Of a DNA stretch of 64,000 bases, positions 1-8,573 are shown piece after piece (position 1 is the first letter of the stretch; each line of letters starts with the position of its first letter). This DNA is from Flavobacteriales bacterium (GTDB lineage Bacteria; Bacteroidota; Bacteroidia; Flavobacteriales_F; PHOS-HE28). Location of the stretch: the NCBI GenBank assembly GCA_020635715.1, contig JACJZG010000005.1:1-64000 (forward strand), in the 5' to 3' direction. Under the pieces are notes generated by a model, which had not been told where the DNA came from, made no database searches, and saw nothing but the letters and a program-made list of their open reading frames with translations. A program made the position numbers and the translations under genes.

Positions 1-1
1 C

Positions 2-325
2 TTCAAGAACATCGGCGGCCTGGTGATGCCCGTGATCCTCGAATGGGAGTACGCCGATGGCACCAAGGAGGTGGAGCGCATCCCGGCGGAGATCTGGAAG
101 ACCAGCGACGAGATCGCGAAGGTCTTCGTGAAGCGCAAGGAGGTGAAGAGCGTGGTGCTCGACCCCTTCCTTGAGACGGCAGACTGCGACCTCAACAACA
201 ATAGCTGGCCGCCGCGCATGGTGCCCACGCGCTTCGATGTGTTCAAGGAGCAGCAGTGGCGCCAGCCGAACCCCATGCAGATCGAGCGCAAGCGGATCAC
301 GGGTGGGGAGATGAAGGGGAAGTGA
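2..325 (+). CDS. C-terminal end of an M1-family metallopeptidase (partial)
   Basis: The reading frame is open from the first bases, so the gene starts before the window; about 107 C-terminal residues are present. The tail has the pattern seen at the end of Bacteroidota M1 aminopeptidases: a short beta-rich stretch (PVILEWEYADGTKEVERIP), then VVLDPFLETADCDLNNNSWP, matching the family's 'vDP..ETAD.d..NN..P' ending. The zinc site (HExxH) would lie upstream, outside the window, so catalytic competence cannot be judged. Such enzymes are usually secreted or periplasmic zinc aminopeptidases. Family assignment rests on the C-terminal signature only. Confidence 0.7.
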   Translation, partial: FKNIGGLVMPVILEWEYADGTKEVERIPAEIWKTSDEIAKVFVKRKEVKSVVLDPFLETADCDLNNNSWPPRMVPTRFDVFKEQQWRQPNPMQIERKRITGGEMKGK

Positions 326-682
326 GCATCAGAAGATCAGAGAATGGAGTACCTAAAGGCCGTCAACGGTTCGTGCTCATCGTCTGATCATCTCATTTTC
401 TGATCGGTTGTTGGGCGTGCCCCCGGCTCATCCCTTCGCTGCGCAGAGCCTGTGCTCGGGAGCAGCCGGGGTCGGGTGCGGAGTTCATCCCGGCCTTGAG
501 CCGGGGCTGTAGCCGGACTTGTCAGGCCCAGCGGCTGCGGCGCTTCGGGGTCTGCTCGTGCCTCGCAGCCTCCTCGCTGCTCGCAGCCGCAAGGCCCTTC
601 CTGCGCCGGGCTGACGCTTCGCCCCCTCACGCGGGCAGAGTGCAGTCAATACTATCGAGCAGATCAGATCGTTCCTCGCTTC
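326..682. other. Intergenic stretch with GC-rich non-coding core
   Basis: No convincing gene. After an ordinary spacer (326-410) there is a GC-rich block at about 412-640 beginning GGGCGTGCCCCCGG, with inverted-repeat potential and open frames only because it lacks AT-rich stops. The translated frames are Arg/Ala/Pro-rich and resemble no protein I know. From memory, Bacteroidota genomes carry repeated intergenic elements starting GGCGTGCC; this could be one, but the identity is unproven. Confidence 0.35.
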
Positions 683-955
683 ATGCCCCACTGGAACAGG
701 ACCCTAGCCATGATCCTACTGGCCTTCACGTGCTGGGCGATGTGGCGTTCGCATCCCATTGGGATGGCTGCGCTCGTGCTACCCGCCATTCTTATAGGCA
801 TCATCCTTATTGGGGTAAGCGCAGCGGCACTGTGGCGGGCACCGACCAGTTATCGCCACAATTGGGTGGCTGTCTTTCCTTGGGTTGCGATGGGTTGTTG
901 TTTCGCTTTCATCATCGGGCAGCTTATGGCCACATACACGACTTGGGTGCGATGA
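683..955 (+). CDS. Small membrane protein, unknown function
   Basis: A 90-residue protein made almost entirely of three hydrophobic segments (about residues 8-22, 26-50 and 65-83), so an inner-membrane protein. Its TGA stop overlaps the ATG of the next gene in an ATGA arrangement, which suggests translational coupling. I recognise no domain. The coupling with an SmpA/OmlA-like neighbour suggests an envelope role, but this is inference. Confidence 0.55.
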   Translation: MPHWNRTLAMILLAFTCWAMWRSHPIGMAALVLPAILIGIILIGVSAAALWRAPTSYRHNWVAVFPWVAMGCCFAFIIGQLMATYTTWVR

Positions 956-1377
956 AGCATGGTTACGTGAGCGTCATCCGCCGTGCGTTGTCTGTCGTTA
1001 TTGTCGGATCCACCATGTACCTGTCATTGGGGATGGGCATCATATCCACGATAGAAGGCTACATCTGGTTCGATCCTTACATCGATACATGGTTCGCTCC
1101 AGACTATCATACGGACCTTGAGAAGCACATCAAAGTGGGAATGACCTGCGACGAGGTCGAGGAGATCATCGGAGTACCATTGTACACTAGCGCCCCTAAC
1201 CGTTTCCGCCCTGGCCTGTTCGCTGCCAACTACACCAACGATGGCGGGCATGATCGCCGCCTCGGCATCCAACACCGGGACCGACGGCACAAGGACTTCG
1301 CCTGGCACTACTTTACCGTGATGTATGACAGTACGGACGTGGTGCGGGAGATTTGCAGCGGTTGGGGGTACGATTGA
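952..1377 (+). CDS. SmpA/OmlA (BamE-like) domain protein
   Basis: 141 residues. An N-terminal hydrophobic segment (about 8-30) works as a membrane anchor or uncleaved signal. The second half has the SmpA/OmlA signature: a 'VGMTCDEVEEIIGVPLY' stretch corresponds to the family's 'i.vGMt..eV..ilG.P', followed by a WHYFTVMYD strand and a late strand ending in a Cys-containing tail. Domains of this fold bind partner proteins in the envelope, as BamE does in the outer-membrane assembly machine. The start was chosen at the ATG overlapping the previous stop by 4 bp; the frame is open far upstream, but that part reads through the GC-rich non-coding block and is not protein-like. True BamE is an outer-membrane lipoprotein and this one has no lipobox, so it is a relative rather than BamE. 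Confidence 0.6.
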   Translation: MKHGYVSVIRRALSVVIVGSTMYLSLGMGIISTIEGYIWFDPYIDTWFAPDYHTDLEKHIKVGMTCDEVEEIIGVPLYTSAPNRFRPGLFAANYTNDGGHDRRLGIQHRDRRHKDFAWHYFTVMYDSTDVVREICSGWGYD

Positions 1378-1387
1378 CCGCAGATCC

Positions 1388-1435
1388 TATAAGTGGCCAA
1401 ATGTGCCATCCAGGAGGTACATTTGGCCACTTATA
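1388..1435. repeat. Left copy of a palindromic repeat flanking the AAA ATPase gene
   Basis: Arms TATAAGTGGCCAAATGT (1388-1404) and ACATTTGGCCACTTATA (1419-1435) form a perfect 17-bp inverted repeat with a 14-nt loop. The loop carries AGGAGG at 1412-1417, and the palindrome ends one base before the ATPase start codon. A near-identical palindrome lies just after the stop codon. It may be an operator, an RNA hairpin controlling translation, or the end of a mobile cassette. Confidence 0.85.
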
Positions 1436-1436
1436 A

Positions 1437-2891
1437 ATGAACGCCCAGGATACCATCATCGGTCGGAAGGAGGAGCGCGCCCAGCTGGAGCGTGCCCTGC
1501 GCTCGCCACGTGCGGAGCTGATCGCTGTCTTCGGAAGGCGCCGCATCGGTAAGACCTTCCTCATCCGCAGCCTGTACAAGGAGCATCTTCTGCTGGAGTG
1601 GTCCGGTATCTACCGTGGTGCCCTCACGGACCAGTTGCGCGGCTTCCACGGTGCATTGAAGGCACGGGGCTTCAAGCGTCCTCCTCCCACCAGTTGGATG
1701 GAAGCGTTCGAACAACTGCGCGAGTACACCAACAAGGTCGCCCCCGAACGGAAGAGCAGGTCCACCAAGCGTGGTGCGGCGAAGAAGGTCATCTTCATCG
1801 ATGAGTTCCCTTGGCTCGACAGCCGCCGCTCGCGTTTCCTGGCCGCCTTCAGCCACTGGTGGAACAGCTACGTCAGCAGGCGCAACGACCTGGTGGTGGT
1901 GATTTGCGGATCGGCGGCCTCGTACATGATCCGCAAGGTGCTGAACGACCGCGGCGGGCTGCACAACCGTGTCACACAGCGTATGCGTCTCGCGCCCTTC
2001 ACCCTCGGCGAGACCGAGCAACTGTTGCGCCGCAACCGCATCCGCTGGAAGCGCTATGAGATCCTGCAGCTGTACATGGCATTGGGGGGTGTGCCCCACT
2101 ACCTGGAAATGGTGGAACGGGGCGAGAGCGTGGCCCAGGCCATCGACCGGCTCTGCTTCGTTCGTAACGGCTACCTCCGCGATGAGTTCGCCAATGTGTT
2201 CGCGTCGCTCTTCGAGCATTCCGACAACCACGAAGCGGTCGTGCGCGCCCTGGCATCCGTACGGCGTGGGCTCACGCGCAACGCGGTGGCAGCGAAGGCC
2301 AAGCTCCCTTCCGGCGGGCGCCTTACCGCCACCCTCAATGAACTGGAGCAGTCCGGCTTCATCGAACGCTACGATCCCTACGCTGGCAAGAAGGACCCGC
2401 TCTACCGGATCACCGATGAATACACCCTCTTCTACCTGCGCTATGTGGCGAACACCAAGGCGGGTCCTGTCGGTAACTGGCAGCGCATGATGTCCCTGCC
2501 GGCCTACCGCGCCTGGTCAGGGTTCGCGTTCGAGACGATCTGCATCAAGCATGTGGACGCGATCAAGGCGGCGCTCGGCATCAGCGGCGTGCGTTCGGTG
2601 GAAGGAAGCTGGGTGGGTAAAGGCGACGACCGCGGCGCACAGGTGGATCTGCTCATCGACCGCGATGACAACGTGATCAACCTGTGCGAGATGAAGTTCA
2701 GCAACGCTACGTTCCGCATCGACCGTGGCTACGCTGCCGAGCTGGGGGCGAAGATCGCCGCGTTCACGTCCGCCACACGCACGCGCAAGAGCGTGTTCCT
2801 CACCTTGGTCACTACACATGGTGTGGCGGACAACGCTTACAGCCGCCAGTTGATGGAGAGCGAAGTGAGCGCGGATGCGCTCTTCGCATAG
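1437..2891 (+). CDS. Archaeal-type AAA ATPase with C-terminal DUF234/PD-(D/E)XK-like domain
   Basis: 484 residues. The N-terminal P-loop domain has Walker A GRRRIGKT (about residues 33-40) and Walker B VIFIDEFPWL (about 119-128). A winged-helix-like middle follows (about 270-330: VRALASVRRGLTRNAVAAKA). The C-terminus has the pattern VDLLIDRDDNVINLCEMKF, in which D and E-x-K match the PD-(D/E)XK nuclease core seen in DUF234-type ATPases. This family is abundant, often multi-copy and poorly understood in Bacteroidota and archaea; roles in mobile-element or defence biology have been proposed but none is established. The gene stands alone, with ~48-bp palindromes on both sides. The start is the first ATG, directly after the left palindrome. 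Confidence 0.85.
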   Translation: MNAQDTIIGRKEERAQLERALRSPRAELIAVFGRRRIGKTFLIRSLYKEHLLLEWSGIYRGALTDQLRGFHGALKARGFKRPPPTSWMEAFEQLREYTNKVAPERKSRSTKRGAAKKVIFIDEFPWLDSRRSRFLAAFSHWWNSYVSRRNDLVVVICGSAASYMIRKVLNDRGGLHNRVTQRMRLAPFTLGETEQLLRRNRIRWKRYEILQLYMALGGVPHYLEMVERGESVAQAIDRLCFVRNGYLRDEFANVFASLFEHSDNHEAVVRALASVRRGLTRNAVAAKAKLPSGGRLTATLNELEQSGFIERYDPYAGKKDPLYRITDEYTLFYLRYVANTKAGPVGNWQRMMSLPAYRAWSGFAFETICIKHVDAIKAALGISGVRSVEGSWVGKGDDRGAQVDLLIDRDDNVINLCEMKFSNATFRIDRGYAAELGAKIAAFTSATRTRKSVFLTLVTTHGVADNAYSRQLMESEVSADALFA

Positions 2892-2894
2892 GTC

Positions 2895-2942
2895 TATAAG
2901 TGGCCAAATGTGCCTTCAAGGAGCCACATTTGGCCACTTATA
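2895..2942. repeat. Right copy of the palindromic repeat flanking the AAA ATPase gene
   Basis: Arms TATAAGTGGCCAAATGTG (2895-2912) and CACATTTGGCCACTTATA (2925-2942) form a perfect 18-bp inverted repeat with a 12-nt loop containing AAGGAG. It starts three bases after the ATPase stop codon and matches the left copy over essentially its whole length, so the two copies are direct repeats of a palindrome bracketing a single gene. Confidence 0.85.
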
Positions 2943-3030
2943 AGTTTCCCTCCTTTGCAGTGCGAACGGTATTTACCCCAGGCAGAGCCTGATGTTCCCG
3001 ACGGCGCGACCGTTCTTCAGAAGGAGCCCT

Positions 3031-4287
3031 TCACCGCACCTCCACGTACCTTACCCGGTACGGATCCGGCGCCCACACACCTCGCTCCAGCTTGGGATGC
3101 GGCATCTGACGGAACCGGTAGCGCCCCGGCGGCAAGGCCTTCATGGTGAACCCGAACGACTGCGGCTTGATGTTCATGCAGAGCTCGCCGGACAACTGGC
3201 CGAAGTAGAGGAACACGTCGCGTGGACCACCATCCTTCGGAGCTGGTTGCACGTTCGCATAGGCTTCGTAGCGTCCGCAGGAGCCGCCGATCCAGTGGAA
3301 GGTCACGGTGAGTTCGTCGCGGCTGGTCGGCTTGTCCGGGGTGATGGTCAGTGACATGTCGGACAGCTCCGTCCAGATACCGTCCGGGTCCACGGTGTAT
3401 TCGATCACCTTGCTCTGCTCCACATAGCGGTAGGTGCGCGGATCGATGGTGTTGCGGATGTTCCCCACCGCCGCAGGCTCCCACAAGGTGCTCAGTTGCA
3501 GCACGCGCTTGAACTCCCGGTCCAGCTCGGGGTAGGCGCTGCCGTTCAGGTCAACCCGGTGGATGCTGCCGTCTGTCTCGATGGCGACCACGGCGGAGAG
3601 CTTCACCCGTGCGTTGGTGCGCTCGATCAAGGGCTTGCTGAAGTGCGCGCCGATGAACCGTTGGAAGTTGGCCAGGCCACCGGGATAGCTGGCCTCGCGC
3701 GCGGCCGTTGGTGGCATACGTGGAACACCCTTCACGAACGGCATCAGGTCCGGGATGCGCACTTCAGCGTGCAAGCCACCACCGCGCGCGAACACCAAGC
3801 GCCCACCATGACAGGCCAGGGTGTCCACTGCGCCGAAGGGATGCTCCAGGTTCCAGCCGGGGCGCTGGGTATCCCGCACCTGCAGGTCCTCCGCTTGATC
3901 GGCAAGGCATTTCATGAGGCGGCGGCCATCGAGCTCGAAGGTGCCTTGGGTGAAGGGCAGCCGAAGCGTGTAGCCGAAGAGCGTCGGTTCGTAGCTCAGG
4001 TGAAGGTCCATCATCGCGCCACCCGGCAGGTACTTCACGCTCCATGGCCATTCGGTGTTGGATGCGTTCACCATGAAGGAGAGCAAGCTGTCCCCGATAG
4101 CGGGGCGCAGGTCGTCCACTGTCAACGTGTCGTTGCCCGGCGTGATGACCATGTACTGTGCCTTGGCATCGCGCACCAGCTCATGGTCCAGCTTCACCAC
4201 CACATGCAGCGGCTGTTCCATGGAGCCGGGTTGGGCAGCTGCCAGCAAGGTGCGCAGGAGGAGAATGGCGGTGAACGCGCGTCGCAT
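3031..4287 (-). CDS. Secreted protein with TonB C-terminal-like domain
   Basis: 418 residues from the chosen start MRRAFTAILLLRTLLAAAQ, a clear signal peptide; a start 17 codons earlier is possible but would put charged residues before it. Around residues 215-290 is a TonB-C-like segment: YPGGLANFQRFI, then a strand with VAIETDGSIHRVDLNG and a helix before LWEPA. The rest is beta-rich and unassigned. The protein is likely periplasmic or surface-exposed. It is the last gene of the minus-strand run beginning at the methyltransferase near 9.26 kb, 35 nt after the kinase stop, so possibly co-transcribed. No partner receptor is nearby, so a role in TonB energy transduction is not implied. Confidence 0.55.
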   Translation of the reverse strand: MRRAFTAILLLRTLLAAAQPGSMEQPLHVVVKLDHELVRDAKAQYMVITPGNDTLTVDDLRPAIGDSLLSFMVNASNTEWPWSVKYLPGGAMMDLHLSYEPTLFGYTLRLPFTQGTFELDGRRLMKCLADQAEDLQVRDTQRPGWNLEHPFGAVDTLACHGGRLVFARGGGLHAEVRIPDLMPFVKGVPRMPPTAAREASYPGGLANFQRFIGAHFSKPLIERTNARVKLSAVVAIETDGSIHRVDLNGSAYPELDREFKRVLQLSTLWEPAAVGNIRNTIDPRTYRYVEQSKVIEYTVDPDGIWTELSDMSLTITPDKPTSRDELTVTFHWIGGSCGRYEAYANVQPAPKDGGPRDVFLYFGQLSGELCMNIKPQSFGFTMKALPPGRYRFRQMPHPKLERGVWAPDPYRVRYVEVR

Positions 4288-4322
4288 GGCCCTTGATACA
4301 CGCACGGAGCGCGAAGGTTCGA

Positions 4323-5189
4323 TCACCGCACCACCCACAGCCGTTTCGGCTCCAGGCGGAACTGCACTTCATGGCCCACTTCCACCGGCTCACCATCGAG
4401 GTGCGCCAGGCTTCCTTCCTGCCAAACGGTGGCATTGCGCGTTACGATGTTGGTGATGTAGGGGCTCTTGTCCGCCTTGCCGGTGTAGATCTGTACGAAG
4501 GCTTTGATCAACGGGAAGAAGCCCGGCTTACGCACGACACGCACCTCCGCCCACCCATCATCCGGACGCGAACCCGGGCTGATCTCCGCACCGTTACCGA
4601 ACTCGCGCGTATTGCAGAAGACGACCATCAGCACCTTCTCCTCCGTGGTCTCGTGGTTGGCCTTTACCACCACCCGCATCGGGGGGGCGCCAAGGATGTC
4701 CTTCACGATGATGCGGGCATAGCCGAACATGCCGCGGCTCTTGCTCTTGTCGAAGGCGTGGGCTACACGCGCATCGAAGCCGATGCCCGCCGTGCCAAGG
4801 AAGGGGATGTCGTTGAGGAAGCAGACGTCCATCTGTGCCGGCTCTCCGGTGAAGGCGCGCCGGAATCCCTCTTCAGGATCGAGCGGCAGCCCGAGCGACC
4901 GGGCATAGCCGTTGCCACTTCCGAGCGCCACCACACCGAGCGGCACCTTGGTGTTCAGCAGACCCGCGGCCACGCTGTTCATGGTGCCATCGCCTCCGGC
5001 GCTGATCACCCGCTCCAGGCCGGTCCTAACCGCTTCCTCCGCCAGTTCCTTGCCATGCGCGGGTCGTTCGATCGCACGCACATCCAAGGCGATGTCCAGC
5101 TCCGCCGCCACCCGCTCGGCCGTTTCCCGGTAGCGGGGGGCGTGACCCTTGCCGGAGCGCGGGTTCAGGATGAGCATCATGCGTTTCAT
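4323..5189 (-). CDS. Diacylglycerol/lipid kinase family protein (YegS/BmrU type)
   Basis: 288 residues, the usual length for this family. It begins MKRMMLILNPRSGKG, the nucleotide-binding N-terminal motif, has the catalytic GGDGTMN (about 65-71) and the LGSGNGYARSLGLP motif (about 91-104), and a C-terminal beta sandwich ending in LDGEPVEV. Family members phosphorylate diacylglycerol, sphingoid bases or related lipids at the inner face of the membrane. Its ATG overlaps the stop of the upstream LTA-synthase-like gene by 4 bp (ATGA). LTA-type synthases that use phosphatidylglycerol release diacylglycerol, and a DAG kinase would recycle it; that link is inference. Confidence 0.85.
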   Translation of the reverse strand: MKRMMLILNPRSGKGHAPRYRETAERVAAELDIALDVRAIERPAHGKELAEEAVRTGLERVISAGGDGTMNSVAAGLLNTKVPLGVVALGSGNGYARSLGLPLDPEEGFRRAFTGEPAQMDVCFLNDIPFLGTAGIGFDARVAHAFDKSKSRGMFGYARIIVKDILGAPPMRVVVKANHETTEEKVLMVVFCNTREFGNGAEISPGSRPDDGWAEVRVVRKPGFFPLIKAFVQIYTGKADKSPYITNIVTRNATVWQEGSLAHLDGEPVEVGHEVQFRLEPKRLWVVR

Positions 5190-7087
5190 CGGCCGTGAAC
5201 GAGGTCGCCGTTGCGCAGGTGGCTGTTGAACTGTTGGATCGCGGCGCTGAGGTGCAGGGTCATGTCCTTCTTCAATGTTCCCAGGCCCGTGGTATCGACC
5301 TCAGCGGACAGGGGAGAGGTCCCTACCACGTGGTGCCCATCGAACTGCAAGTGTAGCTTTTCGCTCACGCACTGGTAAATGCCGTTGCTCGCCATGATCG
5401 CGATGGGTGGAGTGTGCTGTCGGAGCGCGCTGTGGCCGAAGCTGAAGAACGGCTTTCCATGTCCGACCAGGTCAAGGACGGTGGGCAGGATGTCGATGTG
5501 TTGCGTGACCCTTTCCTGCTGCTGCGGTGCGATCCGGCCGGGCATATGATAGAGCAGGGGTACCCAGTAGTCCGTCGCCTTGTTGTAGTGCTGTCCGTCG
5601 CGGTCGATGTCGGCGGTATGATCCGCAGTGATGACGAAGAGGGTGTTGGAGAACCATGATCGCTGACTTGCGGTCGCGAAGAAGGCGCGAAGGGCATCAT
5701 CCGCATACCGCAGTGTTGGATGGATCTTTAAGGTGCCGCCCTTGAAACGTGCCATCTCCTCCGCAGGCAGCTCGTACGGGTGATGCGAGCTCAGGGTGAA
5801 GACCGCGCTGAGGAAAGGCTGCTGTTCCTGGCCCAACGATCGCGCGTAGAACTGGAGGAAAGGCCGGTCGCGCACGCCCCAATGTCCGTCCATGTCATCG
5901 GCATCGCCAATGTACTCGTTCAAGCCCACGTAGCGGTCGAAGCCCGCTGATCGCACGAAACCGTCGAAGCCCATCGTGCCATTCCGACCACCGTGGAAGA
6001 AGCTGGTGTGGTAACCCTCGGGTCCGAGCACGCTGGCCAACGACGTGAAAGGCCTACTGGCGTAGGGGGAAGTGATGAAGGCTTCGTTCATCAGCTCGGG
6101 TATGGATGCCAGGATGGCCGGGATGCCGTCGATGCTGCGACGCCCGTTGGCGTAGGCCCTGGTCATGTTCAGGCTCACGCCCATCAACGAGTCGAGGAAA
6201 GGCATGTAGCCCGGACCACCGGAGAGCCGGGCGCTGTATTGGGCGGAGAAGCTCTCAAGGATGATGACCACGACATTGGGTCGTTCCACCTTTGCAGAGT
6301 CCGTGTACAGGTGATGTACCGGCCAATAGCGCTCCGCCTCGTCATCGGTCATGTAGTGGACGTCCGCCAGGGTGGGCTTGCCCCAGCTCATCAGCATGGT
6401 GAAGGGCGTGTTCAGCGTCACCGGCAATACGTTGGCACCGCCATAACGCGCGCCGTCCAAGGGTTGCAAGGGGATCAACTGCACCCCACCGCGCGAAGCG
6501 ATCACGATGCCGACCACCGCGACCGCACGCCAGCCGATCCGCCAGGACCAATTGTCCACCTCCCGCTCCCGCGAACGGCTCTTCACGAAGCTCCAGCAGA
6601 GGAAGGCGACCGCGACCAGGTACAGCAGGACGATGTACCAATAGTCCTTGATGAATGCCGGGGCCAGGGAGCGTGTGTCATCTCCTGCGGTCAGGATGCT
6701 CAGGAAGTCCGCGGTGCTGCGCTTCAAGTTGAAGGGGAAGTACTCCAGGTCCACGAACTGGAAGAATAGCGCCACCGCGTTCGGTAGGAGGAAGAGTGCG
6801 AGGTGAAGCTTGCGTAGCCATGACCGTTGTGGTGCCGGATCGATCAGATACACGATCACCCACAGCGCGTTCGTCCAGGCAATGGCGCTCGCATCGAAGC
6901 GCAGGCCACCGAGGTGACTCGCCCAGGGCACTTCCGGGAAATGGTCAGCGTTCAGCCAGGCGAAGAGGAAGCGGGTGAGCGCGTACACCGCCGCCACGGC
7001 GCCCAGGCGCAACAGCAACACAACGATCGGTCCGCGGAACATGGCTGCGAAGATGCGCAACAGCTTACGGGTTGGTGCGCCGGCCAA
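5186..7087 (-). CDS. LTA synthase-like membrane sulfatase (phosphoglycerol transferase family)
   Basis: 633 residues. The N-terminal third holds about five transmembrane segments (roughly 18-40, 60-80, 92-112, 145-165, 185-205). The remainder is an extracytoplasmic alkaline-phosphatase/sulfatase domain: VVVIILESFSAQY (first metal-ligand strand), ANGRRSIDGIPAILASIP (nucleophile region, apparently Ser), FFHGGRNGTMGFDGF, and VITADHTAD (Asp-His metal ligands). This is the architecture of LtaS and its Bacteroidota relatives, which transfer phosphoglycerol or phosphoethanolamine to lipids or glycans. Alternative starts exist (for example 15 codons in); the first overlaps the upstream gene by 23 bp. 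The downstream DAG-kinase-like gene overlaps by 4 bp. Confidence 0.8.
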   Translation of the reverse strand: MAGAPTRKLLRIFAAMFRGPIVVLLLRLGAVAAVYALTRFLFAWLNADHFPEVPWASHLGGLRFDASAIAWTNALWVIVYLIDPAPQRSWLRKLHLALFLLPNAVALFFQFVDLEYFPFNLKRSTADFLSILTAGDDTRSLAPAFIKDYWYIVLLYLVAVAFLCWSFVKSRSREREVDNWSWRIGWRAVAVVGIVIASRGGVQLIPLQPLDGARYGGANVLPVTLNTPFTMLMSWGKPTLADVHYMTDDEAERYWPVHHLYTDSAKVERPNVVVIILESFSAQYSARLSGGPGYMPFLDSLMGVSLNMTRAYANGRRSIDGIPAILASIPELMNEAFITSPYASRPFTSLASVLGPEGYHTSFFHGGRNGTMGFDGFVRSAGFDRYVGLNEYIGDADDMDGHWGVRDRPFLQFYARSLGQEQQPFLSAVFTLSSHHPYELPAEEMARFKGGTLKIHPTLRYADDALRAFFATASQRSWFSNTLFVITADHTADIDRDGQHYNKATDYWVPLLYHMPGRIAPQQQERVTQHIDILPTVLDLVGHGKPFFSFGHSALRQHTPPIAIMASNGIYQCVSEKLHLQFDGHHVVGTSPLSAEVDTTGLGTLKKDMTLHLSAAIQQFNSHLRNGDLVHGR

Positions 7088-8558
7088 GGATGGTGCGACC
7101 GTTCAGCCCGCGGATCGGCTCCCAGCCCGAATAGGTGCTGTCGAGGTAGGTCACCGGTCCGGAGGCCTGGTCCGTGATGACGAAGCGCACGGTCCCATCG
7201 GTCATGGCCCGGTGGAAGGCACTGTAATCGAAGAGGCGCTCGCGGCTGTATTGAACGATGTCCTTCTGGGTCAGGAGGCTTTGGCCGACGAGGAGATGCT
7301 CGAGGTATTCCCGGTAGGTGATGAAGACCTTATCCCCCGGCTTCAACCCGAGCTCGTTCACCAGGAGATCGCGTACGGCCAGGTCCTTCCGCAGTTGTTC
7401 CTCGTGCATGGCATCCGGCTCGCCTACGCGGTACCAAGCCGCCACGCTGTTGGTCCGGAATGCGGCGAACAGGCAGCCATAGAGCGCAAAGGCCCAGCTG
7501 ATCGCGTTCTTCCAGTTGGTCTTCGTGAGCTGGGGCAGGATCACCGCGATCCCGATGAAAGTGAGCATCAGGCTCTCGTGCATGTAGTTCAGACGACTGC
7601 CATACTTCAAGCCGGTTACGAGCGCGAAGCCCAGGCTCAAGGGGATGGCCACTGCCAGGAAGCGGCTCGGTATGTGGTCTGATCGCCAGCCACGGATCAC
7701 CACGAAGCCGGCCAGCAGGTGCCAGCCGATGAAGTACTTGTAGGTGGCCGGCGCGAAGAGATCGTCCCACATCATCCAACTGAAGCCGTTGCGCAACCCC
7801 AGCACGACGTTCTGGTAGAATGCCTCCGATGTGCCCAAAAGGAAAGTGCCGCCAAGCCCGATGCACAAGGTGATCAACTGAGCGAGCACGATGGTCCGCA
7901 GGGCTTTCCACTTCGCGGTGAAGAGCAGGTAAAGGCCCGGTGCAGCGGCGATGACCACGCCCGATTGCTTCGTCAGGATGGCCGTCACCCCGAGTATCCC
8001 GGTGATGATCAATGCTGATCGTCGTTGATCGCGGAACCATCGCATGAAGGAAAGGACGGTCGCGGCGGTCAGGGCCATTGCCAGTGCGTCCATCCGGGAG
8101 AATGATTGCTCCCAAGCGCTGCACAGGGCGATGCCTGTCGCCATGAAGCCGCTCCATACCGCAGCTCCACCGACCCGACATGCCCGGTACACGATCACTC
8201 CAGTGATAAGCCATAGGACCAGGGATATGGTGCGGGAAAGCAGGAAGATGCTGCGTGCCTCATCGCCGTTCATGCCGATCACCTTGCCGATGGCCGCGCA
8301 GAGCAGGTAGTAACCCGGTGTGTATTGGATCACGTCGAAGGGTGGCTGCTCCGGATCCTCGTAAAGGTCCTGGCCGAGCATAACCTTCTGGATACCGTGG
8401 ATGACATTGTGCTCCACACCGCCAAGCTCCGTGCGGTATTGGACCAGAAGCTCGCAGCGCAGGCTGAAGTTCCACACGAGGATCCCGAGGATCACAGCGC
8501 TGACCAGGTGGCGTATTGGGAGCCCACCCAGGCGGCCTGTTTCCAACGAGGGGAGCAT
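7065..8558 (-). CDS. Multi-span GT-C family glycosyltransferase
   Basis: 497 residues with about ten hydrophobic helices and a soluble C-terminal segment (about 395-497). The first extracytoplasmic loop carries acidic residues (LGGVEHNVIHGIQ) followed by GQDLYEDPEQPPFDVIQYTPGYY, the pattern seen in GT39/GT87-like polyprenyl-phosphate-sugar glycosyltransferases. Such enzymes add sugars to lipids or proteins on the outer side of the membrane. It sits 14 nt after the methyltransferase gene and overlaps the LTA-synthase-like gene, so it belongs to the same operon. The glycosyl donor and acceptor cannot be read from sequence. Confidence 0.65.
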   Translation of the reverse strand: MLPSLETGRLGGLPIRHLVSAVILGILVWNFSLRCELLVQYRTELGGVEHNVIHGIQKVMLGQDLYEDPEQPPFDVIQYTPGYYLLCAAIGKVIGMNGDEARSIFLLSRTISLVLWLITGVIVYRACRVGGAAVWSGFMATGIALCSAWEQSFSRMDALAMALTAATVLSFMRWFRDQRRSALIITGILGVTAILTKQSGVVIAAAPGLYLLFTAKWKALRTIVLAQLITLCIGLGGTFLLGTSEAFYQNVVLGLRNGFSWMMWDDLFAPATYKYFIGWHLLAGFVVIRGWRSDHIPSRFLAVAIPLSLGFALVTGLKYGSRLNYMHESLMLTFIGIAVILPQLTKTNWKNAISWAFALYGCLFAAFRTNSVAAWYRVGEPDAMHEEQLRKDLAVRDLLVNELGLKPGDKVFITYREYLEHLLVGQSLLTQKDIVQYSRERLFDYSAFHRAMTDGTVRFVITDQASGPVTYLDSTYSGWEPIRGLNGRTILGRRTNP

Positions 8559-8573
8559 GCGGTGAAGGTAGGT

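Noticed and set aside
1024..1308. Minus-strand 94-codon frame antisense to the SmpA/OmlA-like gene
   Set aside because: Shadow of the coupled plus-strand gene, which has a recognisable domain.
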